Positions 40,201-52,476 of a stretch of DNA of 64,000 nt are shown piece by piece; within the stretch, counting starts at the first letter, position 1, and every line of letters starts with the position of its first letter. Location: NCBI GenBank assembly GCA_021495925.1, contig JAKEKT010000106.1, forward strand, positions 1 to 64,000. Direction: 5' to 3'. The notes below the pieces were generated by a model. The model worked only from the letters and a program-made list of their open reading frames with translations, was not told where the DNA came from and did no database searches. This stretch comes from Diplodia intermedia (taxonomy: Eukaryota > Ascomycota > Dothideomycetes > Botryosphaeriales > Botryosphaeriaceae). A program made the position numbers and the translations under genes.

Positions 40201-41420
40201 TGCTCGTCTCGTGTTTTCGCTATTTTCGTGGCCTGGCCGTTTACAAAAGCAGCGATGACCAAACGAACTGCTTCATGGTCGGTCTTGGTAGCCCATGATG
40301 CCTTCATATCACTTGAGAGGTGATGGTCGACCACCAGGCTGTATTGATTCTGTCCTTCGACGATGTGGTACTCGTCACTCTCGGGATCATCCATGTTGAA
40401 GTCGTTGGAGGGTTGGATCCATTCGCATTCGCGTATCTGCAATCGTGGCTCGAGTCGCAGGCAGTCTTTAACTGAGATTTTCTTGTGGTTGTAGTCGGTT
40501 GTTTCGCCGCGTTGTACTTCGCTCTGTGGCGGCGAGTTCTCTTTTGTCTTCTCTTCTTCTACCTGGTCCTCATGGGTCGGATTGCTTGATGGCTTGGGAT
40601 CCTGTTCCTGACTTTTTTCGGCATGGTCTCCTTGCGTTTCGGGTTTGTTTGCGGTAGAACCTTCCTCGTTTATGGTTTGACTGACATCTCCACCAGGTCC
40701 CCGAGATGTGGGGGTCTCAGTCTCCTCCGCATCCTTCTTTGTCTTGTCTTCCTGTACTCTTTCAAATGAATACTGCTGAATGATAGCTCCATGGTTGGCG
40801 AAGTATTGAATCGACACCGATAGATCTCCTATTCTGTGCGTGAATCGTGGCCATCGATTATGTAAGAATTGCAACCTGGGTTTCGAGTGTGAGTCCACTG
40901 ATTGTGGGCTCAAGCAAAGGCCAAAACCCTCCTCCGGATCCACTGAAAGGTCCAGAAGCTGCTTCATACGATAGTCGAGGAACCACGGCTCGTAAATGCA
41001 TGGATCTGCGTGGAATATTCCAGATTCCCCCACCCCAAGGAATTTTGATACGTGCATGATGCTTCCATATGCATTCACACTGGCTGTCGTACCTTCCTCC
41101 CCGAAAGACGTGTAGGATTCATGACCTCGAAGAAGCCATTCTTTCTTAGAGGCAATTTCTGGGGGCAGTTCCGTTGCGGAAGGTGTTTCAAGAAATTCGT
41201 CGGGTGAGTAACGCTGTCCGTGGGTGGCCGCTTTTCGTGGGATTTCAGTACTCCCTAGAATTTGTTCGTCAGCACGTCACCCAACGATTATTCGTAAAAA
41301 GGAATGGGAGATACCATAGATGAAATCCTCAATGGCTGTGTCATCCATTTCATCTTTCGACTTTGAGGAGCTGTGGGATACACCTCCAGGATGTTCGATG
41401 CTCGGAATTGTAGGTTCCAT

Positions 41421-43272
41421 GTTTCCCGAACGAGGGGGTCCGGCTCGCTGTAGGCAAGTAGCAGGGGTATAGTATCATGCAGCGTGTAGAAGACTGGAAT
41501 GAAATCAATGCAATAACATCCGGGGCGGATTAGCCGATTTAATAAATGCTTAGGAAAACAATCTCGAGGCTGGAAAGCTAAGCTACTGACGAGGCTGAGA
41601 CATTGATTTTGTTAGTTGGTCAAAATCCGATAATGATCGGCGGGCGGCTGCAGTGAGTACGGAGACCCACAGCTCCCATCAGCTCGGGCTTTCAGGCTTC
41701 CGCAAGCCAGACACAACCGCATCTCGTGCTGCTTAAGTCCGCAAAAGCTTCTTTCACACTTGCATGTTTACCTTACATTTCCTCAGTCAGCCCCGCCTCC
41801 CAGTTATGCAGCGCGGCGTAAGCTGAGGCTTGCTTTTATTCTTGCCTTTTTGAAGCCTGGTCTTGGCCTCGCTAACATCTCAGCCTCGCCCCCACCGCCC
41901 TTCTGCTTCCAGACGGAGATGCAGATATGCAAGATTTGTCATCCTGCATCCATGTCCAAAGTTAACCAAATTTGGACTAACCGCTGGAGCAGAAAACGAC
42001 AATCAACGGGGACCCCGAGATTGTTCGCCTACACATGTAAAGTGGAATGTGACGAAGGTGTCGTGTACCAACAGGCGATTCTGGACGATTTGTATCGCTA
42101 AGCGGCGATCCGCATGTGTCTCTATTCGCCGGTCAAAAATATCTAGACAGCTGGGGTTACAGGAGAATGCCTCCTGAAGAAACGGAAAGGACTACTCCCT
42201 ATCTGGAAATAATCCGTGTCACACTCTTTACCAGAAAGATACGCCTCCAGTGTAATCTCCAGATAAAGCGCCGGATGGAGCAACGAAGCAACCTCAATGC
42301 CCGTCTACGCTGACCTCGTACTCTTTATATACCTCCTTGCCATAGCCATGACCGCATTAATCAAGCCTGGTGTCTGTATCTCAGACGTCGTGATCTGAAG
42401 ACCCGATCAGTTCGGCTCAGTCATCGCCGGGTGATCACTCAGCGTCTACCGAAAGCCTTTGCAATTCGAGCGGTTTATCCGGATCAGACGAAGCTCCTCG
42501 AAATTACTCCACGTGGAGCGTTGCTATAGCTAACGGAAATTGGTTATCTGGACAGGGAGCGGACTAATTTTCTATTGGTCGATGGACTAAATGGAGCTGC
42601 CCAGGTGGGACTGCAAGTGGAGGACGTCAACTCTCCGCAATGCAAAAGCTGGACCGAGGAGACTAGAGGTATTCTCAGGCTTGTTATATAATCTAACGAT
42701 TTTGGCCTCTCTCACCCACTATATTTTCGAGATTGCTGCCAACTAATGCATATAGATGTTTACTACTCCATGCGACCCCACACGTCTATGCCCATACTGA
42801 ACTGTTAAGTGGCTTCCCGTGGCGCCGAACCAACAGTCAGCCATTTGCATCTCGGCAACAGTGCCATACAATCTACAATACTTCCTCAAAACACAGCACC
42901 CCGGCAGTCCCACCGCCCGACCCACGCGCCCACAGCTCCATCTCCTCGCTCTCATCCTCATCCTCATCCTCCCGCCCTCCGCTGCCCAGGCTGGGCTCAT
43001 CCCCATCATCCCAGCCGCAACAGGAGTAGCAACAAAACCATACCATACCTTACAGCCATTCCCCCTACTTTCCGCAACAACGCATCAACATCTCGGCCGT
43101 TTAACTGGTGAGCGCCCAATTCTTTCACGAATGTGCAATGCTCTCAAACCGATCTGTTTGCATTCTACCCGTCCACAAGCTCCAGGCACCGATCCAAGCG
43201 TACAGCCGATGACCGGGATCCCCTCAACCCTTCGCCCTCCCTCGGCGGCCCGACCACAAACCCCCGTCCAAA
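41421..43272. other. intergenic region
   Basis: About 1.85 kb holding the promoter of the CorA-like gene and the 3' flank of the Cys-rich gene. A 316-codon + strand frame at 42819-43769 overlaps the Cys-rich exons antisense and is not supported. No repeats or RNA genes seen. Confidence 0.5.
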
Positions 43273-44224
43273 CTACCCGAAGTAATGCGCGCGGCAATGA
43301 GACGGTTCGGCAGCGGCGGGCTCAAACTGCACCTGAATCTCGCCACACCCCGGCCTCGTGCACCGGTCTGCACATCTCCCATCAGCACAGCAAACCGAAA
43401 CACACACACACACACATCCGACTTACGATTGACGCAAAACCTCGACTTGGCCGCCTGCTCGCCCAGACACGTCGCGACCCCGCACTTGTGCTTGAGGCAG
43501 TACTTCGAGCCGCGGCCGCACTCGTCCACGCACGCCGCGTTGGCGCATTTGTGGTTGACGCAGTACTCGGAGTCGCGGACGCGCGCCTTCTGGCACGTGA
43601 GCCGGGTGCATTTGTGGGCGACGCACAGGTGCGAGTTGGCGCGCGCGCAGCGCCCGCCCTGGCAGCCGGGGACGGTGCATTTGTGGTTGGCGCACTTCTT
43701 CGAGCGCCCGGCGCGCTCGTTGCTGCAGCTCCGCGTGCTGCATGTGCTGTCTGTCGTCCGCGCGGATGAGGTGGGTGGTGGTCGTCAGTGGCCGGTCGTC
43801 GTTGTGTGTGCGTGAGAGGGGAGGAGGGAGGGGGGGGGGGGCTGTTATTACGGGATGTGCACCAGGATGAACCTTCTTTGACTCGCGGGTTGCCGCAGGC
43901 GTTCTCGTTGCACGTGTCTGGTTGTCGTGGTGGTCAGTTTTGGAAGTGCCGGATTGAGATGGATACGATGGGTTGGAGGATTCGGTTCAAGAACCCGCGA
44001 CTTACGTTGAGCGCAGTAGTTGATGGATTTGCCCGCCCGTGGGTTGTTACAAAGCTGGCACCGGTCTATCTGTATGTTTAGTTTCCCTGGATAATATTTG
44101 TATGGCCGAGGCCGGATGAAAGGCCCTTGCGAGCCAGTAGCAAGCTTGGGGGAAACTTACGCTCTTTGCAATAGGGTTGAGAGGTGGGATTGACACATTC
44201 CTTCGCTTTACATTCGTTTGGCAT
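43273..44224 (-). CDS. nine-module C-x(2-4)-C-x(n)-C-x2-H protein
   Basis: A 202-residue Cys/His-rich protein assembled from five exons: 44224-44161, 44065-44006, 43917-43852, 43750-43427 and 43367-43273. All introns are GT-AG (95, 88, 101 and 59 bp) and the total (609 bases) is an exact 203 codons. The whole chain is nine tandem modules of about 20 residues, each C-x4-C (C-x2-C in module 2), a spacer of 9-14 residues, often Y/W/F, then C-x2-H; examples are KCTRLTCQKARVRDSEYCVNH and RCQLCNNPRAGKSINYCAQH. Four Cys/His per module suggest one metal ion each, probably zinc. There is no signal peptide or transmembrane segment. Every intron is phase 1 and splits the module-closing His codon (C|AC). 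I do not recognise the family; nucleic-acid or protein binding are possible roles, unproven. Confidence 0.8.
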
Positions 44225-46127
44225 GGCGGATTCCCCACAAGATACGGCCGATACTTTTCCCTCGTGGTGTGTTCGACAACAGTTTTCAAATTGATTTATT
44301 GCCCGATCCTCTCACAGCGAAAGAGGTTTGGCAACAAAAGAGAAGCAGGGGAAGATCGACTACTAACTGATTTGCGACAAGTTCCGGAGCTCGTTATGAC
44401 CATTCTTAAGTATGCGCGGCTGCGGGGTAATTCATGTGGCTACACACCATAGTTGGATAGGCTATGTTGTTCCCGAGCCTAGCGTGTTCGAGCAGGAAGT
44501 GTGTTTGACGAGGCCATTTGCCATCCAATAGGAGAGCCACATGGAGCCGCTGAATAAACCTTCAGCTGAACCGGGATCGCGGAACCTCGTTGGGAATTTG
44601 TCTTCCTAGCTGCAAACGGGTGTTGTTGGAGCATGCTTACGCACGCTTTGCATATCGCACATGTGTCGCGGATCCGTCCGTTTGCATCGGAGTTGATGCA
44701 GGTTCACTAAGATGCATATACATTACATTCACCTCGACTGATTCCTATATTCATTTGATAAATAAAACGGATATGAGTGGTGAGCCATTTAAGACAGTAG
44801 GAGTAGCAAGCCCATACACTATCTGGTAGCAATCTCGAGCTTATGGTAGTTGAGGGCGCCCAAAATCGTGGCTGAAGCGAGGTGGAAGCCAAACCATCAA
44901 CAGGCCCTCCACCAATTTGCCATCGAAGATGTCCCGACCCCTCCGCGCCCCGGAAAAGCACATCTGCCAGATAGTCCAACATCCTCTAAGACGACTAACA
45001 GCGGTCAAGCGGTCGTGTAGGCCACAAGAACCACACACTCCTGGCGAAACGTTTTGACTGCGCATAAACCTTATCTGGACGTCACCCTCCCGTTCAAACA
45101 ACCAATCAGCAAACCAACCTTCCATATCCTCCCCCACAGTACTACAAGAATAAACAGCAAGACAACCACAGTAGATCCATCCACTAAAATATCGGGTTGC
45201 TAGGCCGAAAGCGGAGGGGTTCGCACAATTGAGTCTTACCTCAAGCCGCAAAAGCCGGAGGTTTCTCCAAACGGGTGGAGTAGTGGCGAGCAGAGAGATA
45301 GAGAGAGAGAGAGACAACATCTTTCAAAAATATGCCCATTCATTTCACTACATCCCCGCCCTCAGAAAACCGACCGACGACGAACCTCTTCGCCACCATA
45401 CTATATAACCACTACGATCACCACCACATCTCCTCCTCCCCCTACCACGGATATCATCATCATCATCGTCATCAACAAACACCTCACCACATCTCCTCTC
45501 GTGGCCCCCACACACCAAGATAGTGCTTGCTCCATGTACGCCGAAAGAACAGTAAAAAAAAAAAAACGGATATTCCAAATAGGAAATAGGAGATAGATAG
45601 ATGGAAACGCTTGAGAAAGAAAGAAAAAAAAAGCATTAAATAAGGCAGACATGTGCAACGACGACAAGAATGCTAAACAAAATGTGAAAACCAAAGCAAG
45701 ATCCAGATCCAGATGCGCCAACTCCCGTACGTATCCTCCTCTCTCTCTCTTCGAGCGTACCCGCGTATGCTTCCCAAGTGTGGAGTAAGCATGTACGCGT
45801 AGAACGTTGGATTGGAGAGAGAGAGAGAAGAAAAAAAATACCAGATACGAAAAGATGATGATGAGTGTAGAAGAGAAAAAAGAAGAAGAAAGAAAAGAAA
45901 AAACAAATAAGATCTATGATGATCAGCCCCCCTGATATGATTTTTGTTCAAAAGGGAAGAAGTGTGGTATCGCACCATCTCTCGTCCCGCGTTACCATTT
46001 CTCATGCATGCGTGCGTGCGTGCGTCCTCTCCCTCGCATGTTCCCCTGCACCGGCCTGGCCTCTTCGTCGATTGTCCCCGAGCCACGCCTCATTCAGAAT
46101 TTCCGCTCTACCTCTGTTCTGTTCTGT
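44225..46127. other. intergenic region
   Basis: About 1.9 kb. The part near 45300-46020 has AGAGAG, ATCATC and GCGT microsatellites and A-rich stretches consistent with the 3' UTR of the gene ending at 46128. No supportable gene. Confidence 0.5.
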
Positions 46128-47667
46128 CTACGACACCCTCACCGCATCCGCAATCCTCAGCCTCCGCAGCCCCAACCCCGTCCCCCCTCCGCCGCCGCCA
46201 CCCCGCAGCCCAACCACCTCGCTCGCACAGCTCCCGAGCGTGCTCGTGTTCGCGCCGCCCAGCTCGCCCAGCATCTCGACCTCGGCCCTGCCCGCGTCGC
46301 GGCCGACGACGTAGCCGGCCGAGAAGCTGAGCGCCGACACGAGCACGACGACGCCGGCGCTGACGACCCACGTCAGCAGCGTCGGGCTGACCGGGCCGAG
46401 CGCGGTTGTGGAGTCGTCGAGGGATGTCGAAGACGAGGAGGCGCCGTTGATGCCGGCGGTGGTGACGCGCTTGGCTTTCTTGGTTGAGCCGCGGCGCTCA
46501 CGGCTGGAGCGGCGTTTGTGCTTTTCGGTCGTGCTGGCGCTTTTTGCCGAGGCGGTGTTGGTGCGGGTTGTGGAGGTCCTGGCGTTGGCGGGTGGTGCCG
46601 GGGGAGAGGGTGAGGATGAGGGGAGGGCGGATTCGGGGACCATGCGCAGCGTGCTGGGGTCGACACGGCTGGAAGATGGTACCGGGGCGTTGCGGGCGGC
46701 CGTAGTGGACTGCTGCGGCTGTTGCGATTTGGGTAGACCGCGGGCTGCCGCAGCGCAGGAGAGAAGGGTGGACAGACTGGCGCGCAGGGCGGCGTCATGG
46801 TCGGCTTGATGGTTGGGCGAGATCATGTTGTAAGGGGAGTGGGACGCCGGTTGTTGCGAGGGGTACGAGTTGTGCCGCTGTTGGGACGAGGGGGTTCTTG
46901 CAGCGGGGCGTGGCTGGAAGTAAGAGGTCTGCTGGTACGAGGGGCGGCTGAGGGGTGCCGAGGGCGGGTGCGAGAAAGCGTTGGGCTGGGGAGTGAAATT
47001 CTGGTTGTCGTCACTCCTGATGTAGCCGACCGCGGTGGAGTTCTCGTCTTCATCGTCGTCTTCTACGTCCGACTGGTTGTCTGAGGAGGAATACTGCATC
47101 CGTCCCGTCCGGTGGGCAGGGAGTCGTGGAAGGGCTTCGTTCGACGATGAGAGCACGCGGTCTGACTCGCTCTCGCTCTCGTCATATTCCTCCTGACTGC
47201 TTGTGCCAGCGCTGGCCGAGCCGCGGTATCCCAGGTCCAGGTGCAGGCGGGAGGCGCGCTGGGGGCGGCGGCGGCGGGAGCTGGAGTCGTGCTGGACACG
47301 CAGGCCGTCGGTGATGATCTCGTCGTTGGCCGAGGCGGCCGAGGAGAGAGAGGAGGACGAGGGCTGGGACGAAACCTCTATCCAGGAGTCTGTGTATATG
47401 TGGTAAGTCCAGAAGTCTTGCAGGCAGTCGTCCATGATAGCGAAATGGGCGGATAGCATGGTGATGTAGCAGGAATTTGGGAAATGGCGCAGCGAAGGCG
47501 GGAGAGGATACGGGCGCAAGATGAGGGGGCTTGCAAAGGTCACAGGAAAGGAGTTGGGACTCACCATCTGACCGTGACCTCATAGCTTGGGCTGGCGCAA
47601 GATGAGCGGCGGGTGGCCGGCGGTGGGCGTCGCGGGGCATCTGGCGGCCGTGACCTCGGGACTGCAT
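46128..47667 (-). CDS. disordered Ser-rich protein with one C-terminal transmembrane helix
   Basis: A 463-residue protein from exon 1 (47667-47565) and exon 2 (47416-46128), both phase 1. An alternative acceptor at 47390 would shorten it by nine residues without changing frame. It reads MQSRGHGRQMPRDAHRR, then YTDSWIEVSSQPSSSSLSS, a segment I believe is conserved among filamentous ascomycetes. A Ser/Pro/Gln-rich disordered middle, an acidic patch (DVEDDDEDEN) and a basic patch (KHKRRSSRERRGSTKKAKR) follow. One helix (TWVVSAGVVVLVSALSFSAGYVVG) lies about 70 residues from the C-terminus, with no signal peptide, so the N-terminus should face the cytosol. Function unknown; an organelle outer-membrane or ER anchor is possible. 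Confidence 0.75.
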
Positions 47668-50600
47668 GGCTGGTGATTCGAGCGGATGCGGTTGGCAGAG
47701 ACGGGCGTCTTTAGTAGGCGATCAAGTGGTGGGTTGTTGGCGCGGTGTTATCGCTGGGTGGTTGATCGGGAGCAGCCGAGGCGGGCCAGGTCCTTTGTCT
47801 CGGGAAAATGCGCTGGCACGGCTGAGAGAGCGAGCGCGCGCAGAGTTGACGGGCAGTTGCAGGAGGCAGACGAGGAGCTCCCGGCGCGGGCGGTTGGGCG
47901 CAGTAATAGGAGAGCGTGGCCGTGTCAGGCGGGCGCGGTGTTCTGGCTGTCTCGCAGGTGACTGACGCTTGGATGGCGCGAGACGGGCTGGGTATCCGCT
48001 GCGCTGCGGGGGCCGGGGGTCGCGCTACGCTACTGCCGATGACGCTTGGGCGCTCGATAAGCCAAATCCCACGACACTCTGCACGCTCTCGTCGCCGTCG
48101 CAGGAGAGGGGGCAGAGAAAGCCGGCGGCGCCATGGCGGGCGATCAGGGTCTTTACGTGTCTGAATCGGCCTCTCTGTGCGCATGCTCTTGGCTGCGCCC
48201 ATCACGCTTACCGCTGCCTCCGCACGTGGACCGATGCCGGCTGAGCTGCCTGCCCAGACCTCGTGCCCCCGCGTCAACCCAACGCCCTCGCGCTCGCTCT
48301 CCTTGCTTGCCTGCAGCGCCGCACGTCATGGCGTCGCGCCCGGCCGCGTCCGTCACCTCACCCTCTCCTGACTGCTCTTATCGGCGCCGTCCCCGCCAAG
48401 CCGCGTGTGGAGATGCACCGCGGATCTACCCTTTCACTGTGATAAGTTACAATCCCAGCCTGCGATCGCCGTGGCGTGACGACCAGAAGAGCAACTGTGC
48501 CTGCGAAACCGGCTCAACTTTCTTGTCGTGCTCCACTTCTCCATGCTGCTCCTGCTCCTTGCAACACCCGGCCCCACCTGTATACAGCCCGTCTCCTGAG
48601 CCACGGTGCAGTCCCGCTTGCCCGTGCCTTGGTGCTACGCGTCTTTAACTAGTCTTGCGTATCGTTGTACCGAGGCGGGGAGTGCCCCGCCGCCTTCTGG
48701 CGAATCGCATTCGAAACCAAAGACGATCTACACTCTATGCCGCTGTGGCCATCGCTCTTTTCGTCCCACGAGCTTTATGAGAGCGAGTTAAGACGTGCGT
48801 CGTGGTCCATTTGACTGGGTTCCCTACAGTATACGTTTCAAGACAAGGGAAGTTTCCCCTCCTCTACTCTCTCTCTCCACTTTGTTTCTCGGCAGACCGT
48901 CCCTGCGCAATCTATCGCGCCGTTGCAACACTGGCCAGTGCATTCCGTATTATATACGACCTCACCACCTCGACCGTCAAGACAATGCGTACGTCGCACC
49001 AGCGCACGGCCCGCACCTGCGACACCACGCACAACATCGGCTCTCGGCAATCTCCACGCCACGCCCAAATCCCAACAGTTGATCCCGAGCAGCCCTGCGG
49101 CCCGTGAGATGATACAACTACGCGCCACCCGCACCCGTTTGGGCGTCTGGACAGACCCTGCTCGGCTCGCTCTCGGCCGGTGGTGCCTGACTGACGACCT
49201 CGTCGCCTGAGGAACGCGCGTTTGTTACAAAAGTAGTGCGTGCCCCTTGGTGGTGACAACATACGGGAAAAGTTCGCATGTGCATCAGACCCTTCGCGGC
49301 GACTTGAAAAAGCAAGGGTGAGATAGGGGAAGTTAAACCTGGTAAAGCGTATATTGCTGCGAACATAGATATATAATTCTCCTTAAGGTCTCACTGAGGA
49401 CAGAAACTCATGCCGTTGCGACCGATTCCCACGGCTGCAAAGGGGGCTACTTTTACCACTTCTTGGTTCATGATAAACTTCGAGAAGCGGATGATTTATT
49501 GCCCTCCACTATGAACGGTGATCTTTTCCGAGGTTGACACCCACTCTGTTGCCAGCTCTATATAGTCCAGCATCTGGGCCCCAAGGTGACTCGAAGTTGG
49601 TTATGATTTCTGGTAGCCGACGCTGTTGAGACGGCATATAACCCGACAGGTGGTTGCTTGATTTCCAAGTACACCACAGTCGGTCTGCAAGCTATATAGG
49701 TCCCGGGATTGACGAAAAGAACCAAAACACTTGAAACAGTCCCACTACAACCGCCTCTCCGTAGCAATTCGCACTCACCGGTTCTCCTTGCTAATCCATA
49801 TACTTCGCCAACCACTTGCTACTTGCCCATTACCACTCGCCACGCATACACCCAGCAGCGCGCACAACATTCGCTGAAGCCATCGTCGACGGAGGCTGAT
49901 GCGTACGTATGCGTGGAGACGGATGAGGAGGAGATGAATGAACCGGTAGCTGGTAAAGCGGTACTTGGTAAAAGCGGGTTGTGTGTCTTCTCTCATTTGT
50001 TGAACGAAAAAATGACTCGAAAGATTCTCGCCGTAGACATCGGGCCCTTAGCTACGCGATGTAAATCCATCTACTTGATACCTAGAGTACATACCGCGCT
50101 GTCGATATATCCCAGTTCGATATCTAGCAATGTTTCCCCCCGTCAGTACATACATGTCGCAGACGTTGAATTTGCCCGACACTATGCCACCGGGGAAAAA
50201 ACAGCCACCGTACCAACACGACTAGATGACCCCAATTGCAGATACAAGCAGCGCACCATCTTCCGCAGGACATGGGGAAGGAAGCAAAAGCATGCACGAC
50301 CGACGACGCTGTCCACAACAAGAACCAAATGCACTCACTCCATAAGTCAAAAAAGGGAAGGGGAAAAAAAACACCAATTCAAACAAATCAGTCTTCTTCT
50401 CCTTCTTTCTCACCTCTAATAACGGACGCTTAAAGGCAGGCTAGCTAGCTGTCTGTCTGTCTGTCTGTCTGTCTACACACCACTACAAAAAAGCAGCAAA
50501 CCTTCAACCTATTTTCATCTACCATGGTGTGTAAAGTCCGCAAACCCCCGACTCACTCACTCACTCACTCACTCACTCCCTCCCTCCCTCCATCTACCAA

Positions 50601-51132
50601 TCCCACCACCATCCCATCATCCATCATCGAATCAAAAAAAAAAAAAAAGACTTCTTTCGCCAGGTCCCTCCCTCTCACCCCCTCCCTTTTGTCACCGCCA
50701 TGGATATATGTGACCTCTTTCTTCTCTTTTTGCCTTTGCCCTGCCTGCCGGAAAAGAAAGGAAAAGAAATGATAATAAACACCACCACCAAATCGCGAAC
50801 CGTAATAACCAGAAAGAACAACAACAACAACAGCAACAACATCAACAACAACGACCCCCCAAAAAAAAGAGACACGCACTTAATTTCGACGAATGTCGTT
50901 GTCGTCGTCGTCGTTTTTGTTGTCGTTGGTCATATTCCCCAAGCCTAATAACACCAAGCAAGCCCAAGCCCAACCCCAGCCCCATCCGGTGACCGACCGA
51001 CCGACCGACCGGTTCCAATAATAAAAAAAAAATTTCCCATTTGTTCGCGCGCGCTTTCTCATCGTCACATCATGATGCTCATGACAACCTTTTCTCTTTT
51101 CTTTTCTTTTCTCTTCTCTTCTTCTTCGACTC
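47668..51132. other. long intergenic region
   Basis: About 3.5 kb between two minus-strand genes. It holds the promoter of the 46128-47667 gene and, from about 50400, tetranucleotide microsatellites and A-rich tracts that probably belong to the rna1 3' UTR. Overlapping short frames on both strands near 47.7-49.2 kb have no recognisable content. Confidence 0.5.
50451..51010. repeat. cluster of tetranucleotide microsatellites
   Basis: (GTCT)6 at 50451-50474, (ACTC)7 at 50551-50578 running into a TCCC repeat to about 50591, a 16-A run near 50634-50650, CAA repeats near 50818-50850 and (GACC)5 at 50991-51010. Useful as polymorphic markers; no function is implied. Confidence 0.85.
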
Positions 51133-52476
51133 TTACAATCCAGTCTTGCCCAGCAAGTTGGCCAGCTCGTCGACGCTCTTGTCGTGCTTCTCGCTAACCT
51201 TCTCCGCCTCCGCCTCGTCCGCCTTCTTGAGCACGTCCTCCTTCGTCACCTCCTCTTCTTCTTCCTCTTCCTCTTCCTCCTCGTCCTCGCTCTCGTCGTC
51301 CAGCTCGTCCAGCTCGTCGAGCCCGAACTCGTAGCCCTCCTTCAGGCTCTCGACGAAGTCCGAGTCGGCCTCATCCTGGCGCGCCGCGAAGAGCTCTTGC
51401 AGGCGCTCGACGCTCTCGTCGTCCTCGCCGAACTTGTTGCCGTTGACCTCGAGCCTGCGCAGCCTGGGCAGCGCCTTCTCGGCGGCGTCGGCGAAGCCCT
51501 TGAGGCCGGCCGCGTTCATGTCGTTGTACTGGATGCGGACGATCTCGAGGTGGGGGTTGGCGCCCTTGGCCAGCGCCGCGGCGAGCAGCAGGCAGCCCTT
51601 GGCCTGCAGGAAGCAGTCGCTGACGCCGAGCTCGCGCAGGTGCGGGAAGCCGGCGACGATGTCGACTAGCGCGCGCGCGCCGCCCTTGCTGGTGAAGGTG
51701 TTGTCCTGCAGGTCGAGGACGCGGATGTCCGCCTGGTGCGCGAGCCCGTGGCGCAGCAGGTGCGTGATGCCCTCCTGCCGGATCCCGTTCTGCACCATCT
51801 TGATCTCGCGCAGCCCCGTGTGCTTCGAGTAGGCGCGCGCCCACGCCTCCATCGAGCCGTTCTCCAGCCGGTTGCGGCCGCAGATGACCGTCTCGAGGTT
51901 GGGCACGTCGGCGGCGCCGCCGTCGCGGGCGGCGGCCTTCTTGTCCGCGAGGGTTGAGAGGGCATCGGCGATGAGCGTGCCGGCGGCGGGGCCCAGGCCG
52001 TTGTTGTTGAGGTACAGATGGCGGAGCGGTGTGTGCGCGGCGAGGAAAGAAACGAGCGGAGCCTGGGTGTTGAGGCCGAAGGCGTTGTCGGAGAGGTCGA
52101 CCGTCTCGAGCTTCGGGAGGGTGAGTAGCGCCTTGAGCAGGTGGTCAAGGGCCTCTGGGATCTCGGAGAGCAGGCGCGAGGTGAAGATGTCGGCAAAGTT
52201 GGCGATCTAGTGAGCAAGTGTTAGCGTCGCCGCACAAGGCGCCGAGACGACGGTGGGCTACGGGAAAAGGGGGCAGAACGGTACCTTGAGGTTTTTCTTG
52301 GTCTCCAGCACCTTGGCCAAGGCCTCCGAGGCACCTATGCCGAGGGTGTTGCCAACGAAAACGACCTCCTCGACATCGGAATTCTCCTTGAGCGCCTGAA
52401 TGTGCGGCTCGATGTCTTCGGCCGTGGTGAGCTTCAGGCCCTTGTCCTTCAGGCTAAAAACTTTGGGGTCCGCCAT
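51133..52476 (-). CDS. rna1: Ran GTPase-activating protein, leucine-rich repeats
   Basis: Cytosolic RanGAP that stimulates GTP hydrolysis on Ran and sets the direction of nuclear transport. Exon 1 is 52476-52285 and exon 2 is 52206-51133, with intron 52284-52207; 421 residues. The N-terminus (FSLKDKGLKLTTAEDIEPHI) and the LRR units follow the RanGAP pattern: LETVDLSDNAFG, LRHLYLNNNGLGPAAG, LETVICGRNRLENGS, IKMVQNGIRQEG, IRVLDLQDNTFTSKGG. The residues around GRNRLENGS correspond to the loop holding the catalytic arginine region. An acidic tail (EDEEEEEEEEEE) and a Lys/Glu helix end the protein, as in yeast Rna1. It shares a 288-bp divergent promoter with cox17. Confidence 0.93.

Larger units (their letters stand above)
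32676..41420 (-). pseudogene. large CorA-like membrane protein gene, disrupted by a hAT insertion
   Basis: The host gene reads in exons 41420-41315, 41254-39757 and 39700-37246, then continues at 33275-32676 after the transposon; introns are 41314-41255 and 39756-39701. Without the element and one target copy it has 4,659 coding bases, an exact 1553 codons including the stop, with no stop inside. The first 1350 residues show no catalytic motif I know; they include an acidic, Gln/Glu-rich linker near 40500-40760. The C-terminal 200 residues resemble fungal CorA-like Mg2+ transporters: a coiled coil (VRELQRLQEKVQSLRSSLIS), RRDYIRDDLNLLG and two transmembrane helices. The CorA GMN signature is replaced by FSMSGAPGG. 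As it stands the frame from the 5' side meets a TGA six codons into the element, predicting a 1359-residue product lacking the membrane domain. Large fungal proteins of this type have no settled function. Confidence 0.85.

Noticed and set aside
42819..43769. A 316-codon + strand frame, Arg/Pro/Ala-rich
   Set aside because: Antisense to the Cys-rich exons, where the minus strand gives a coherent nine-module protein with canonical introns.
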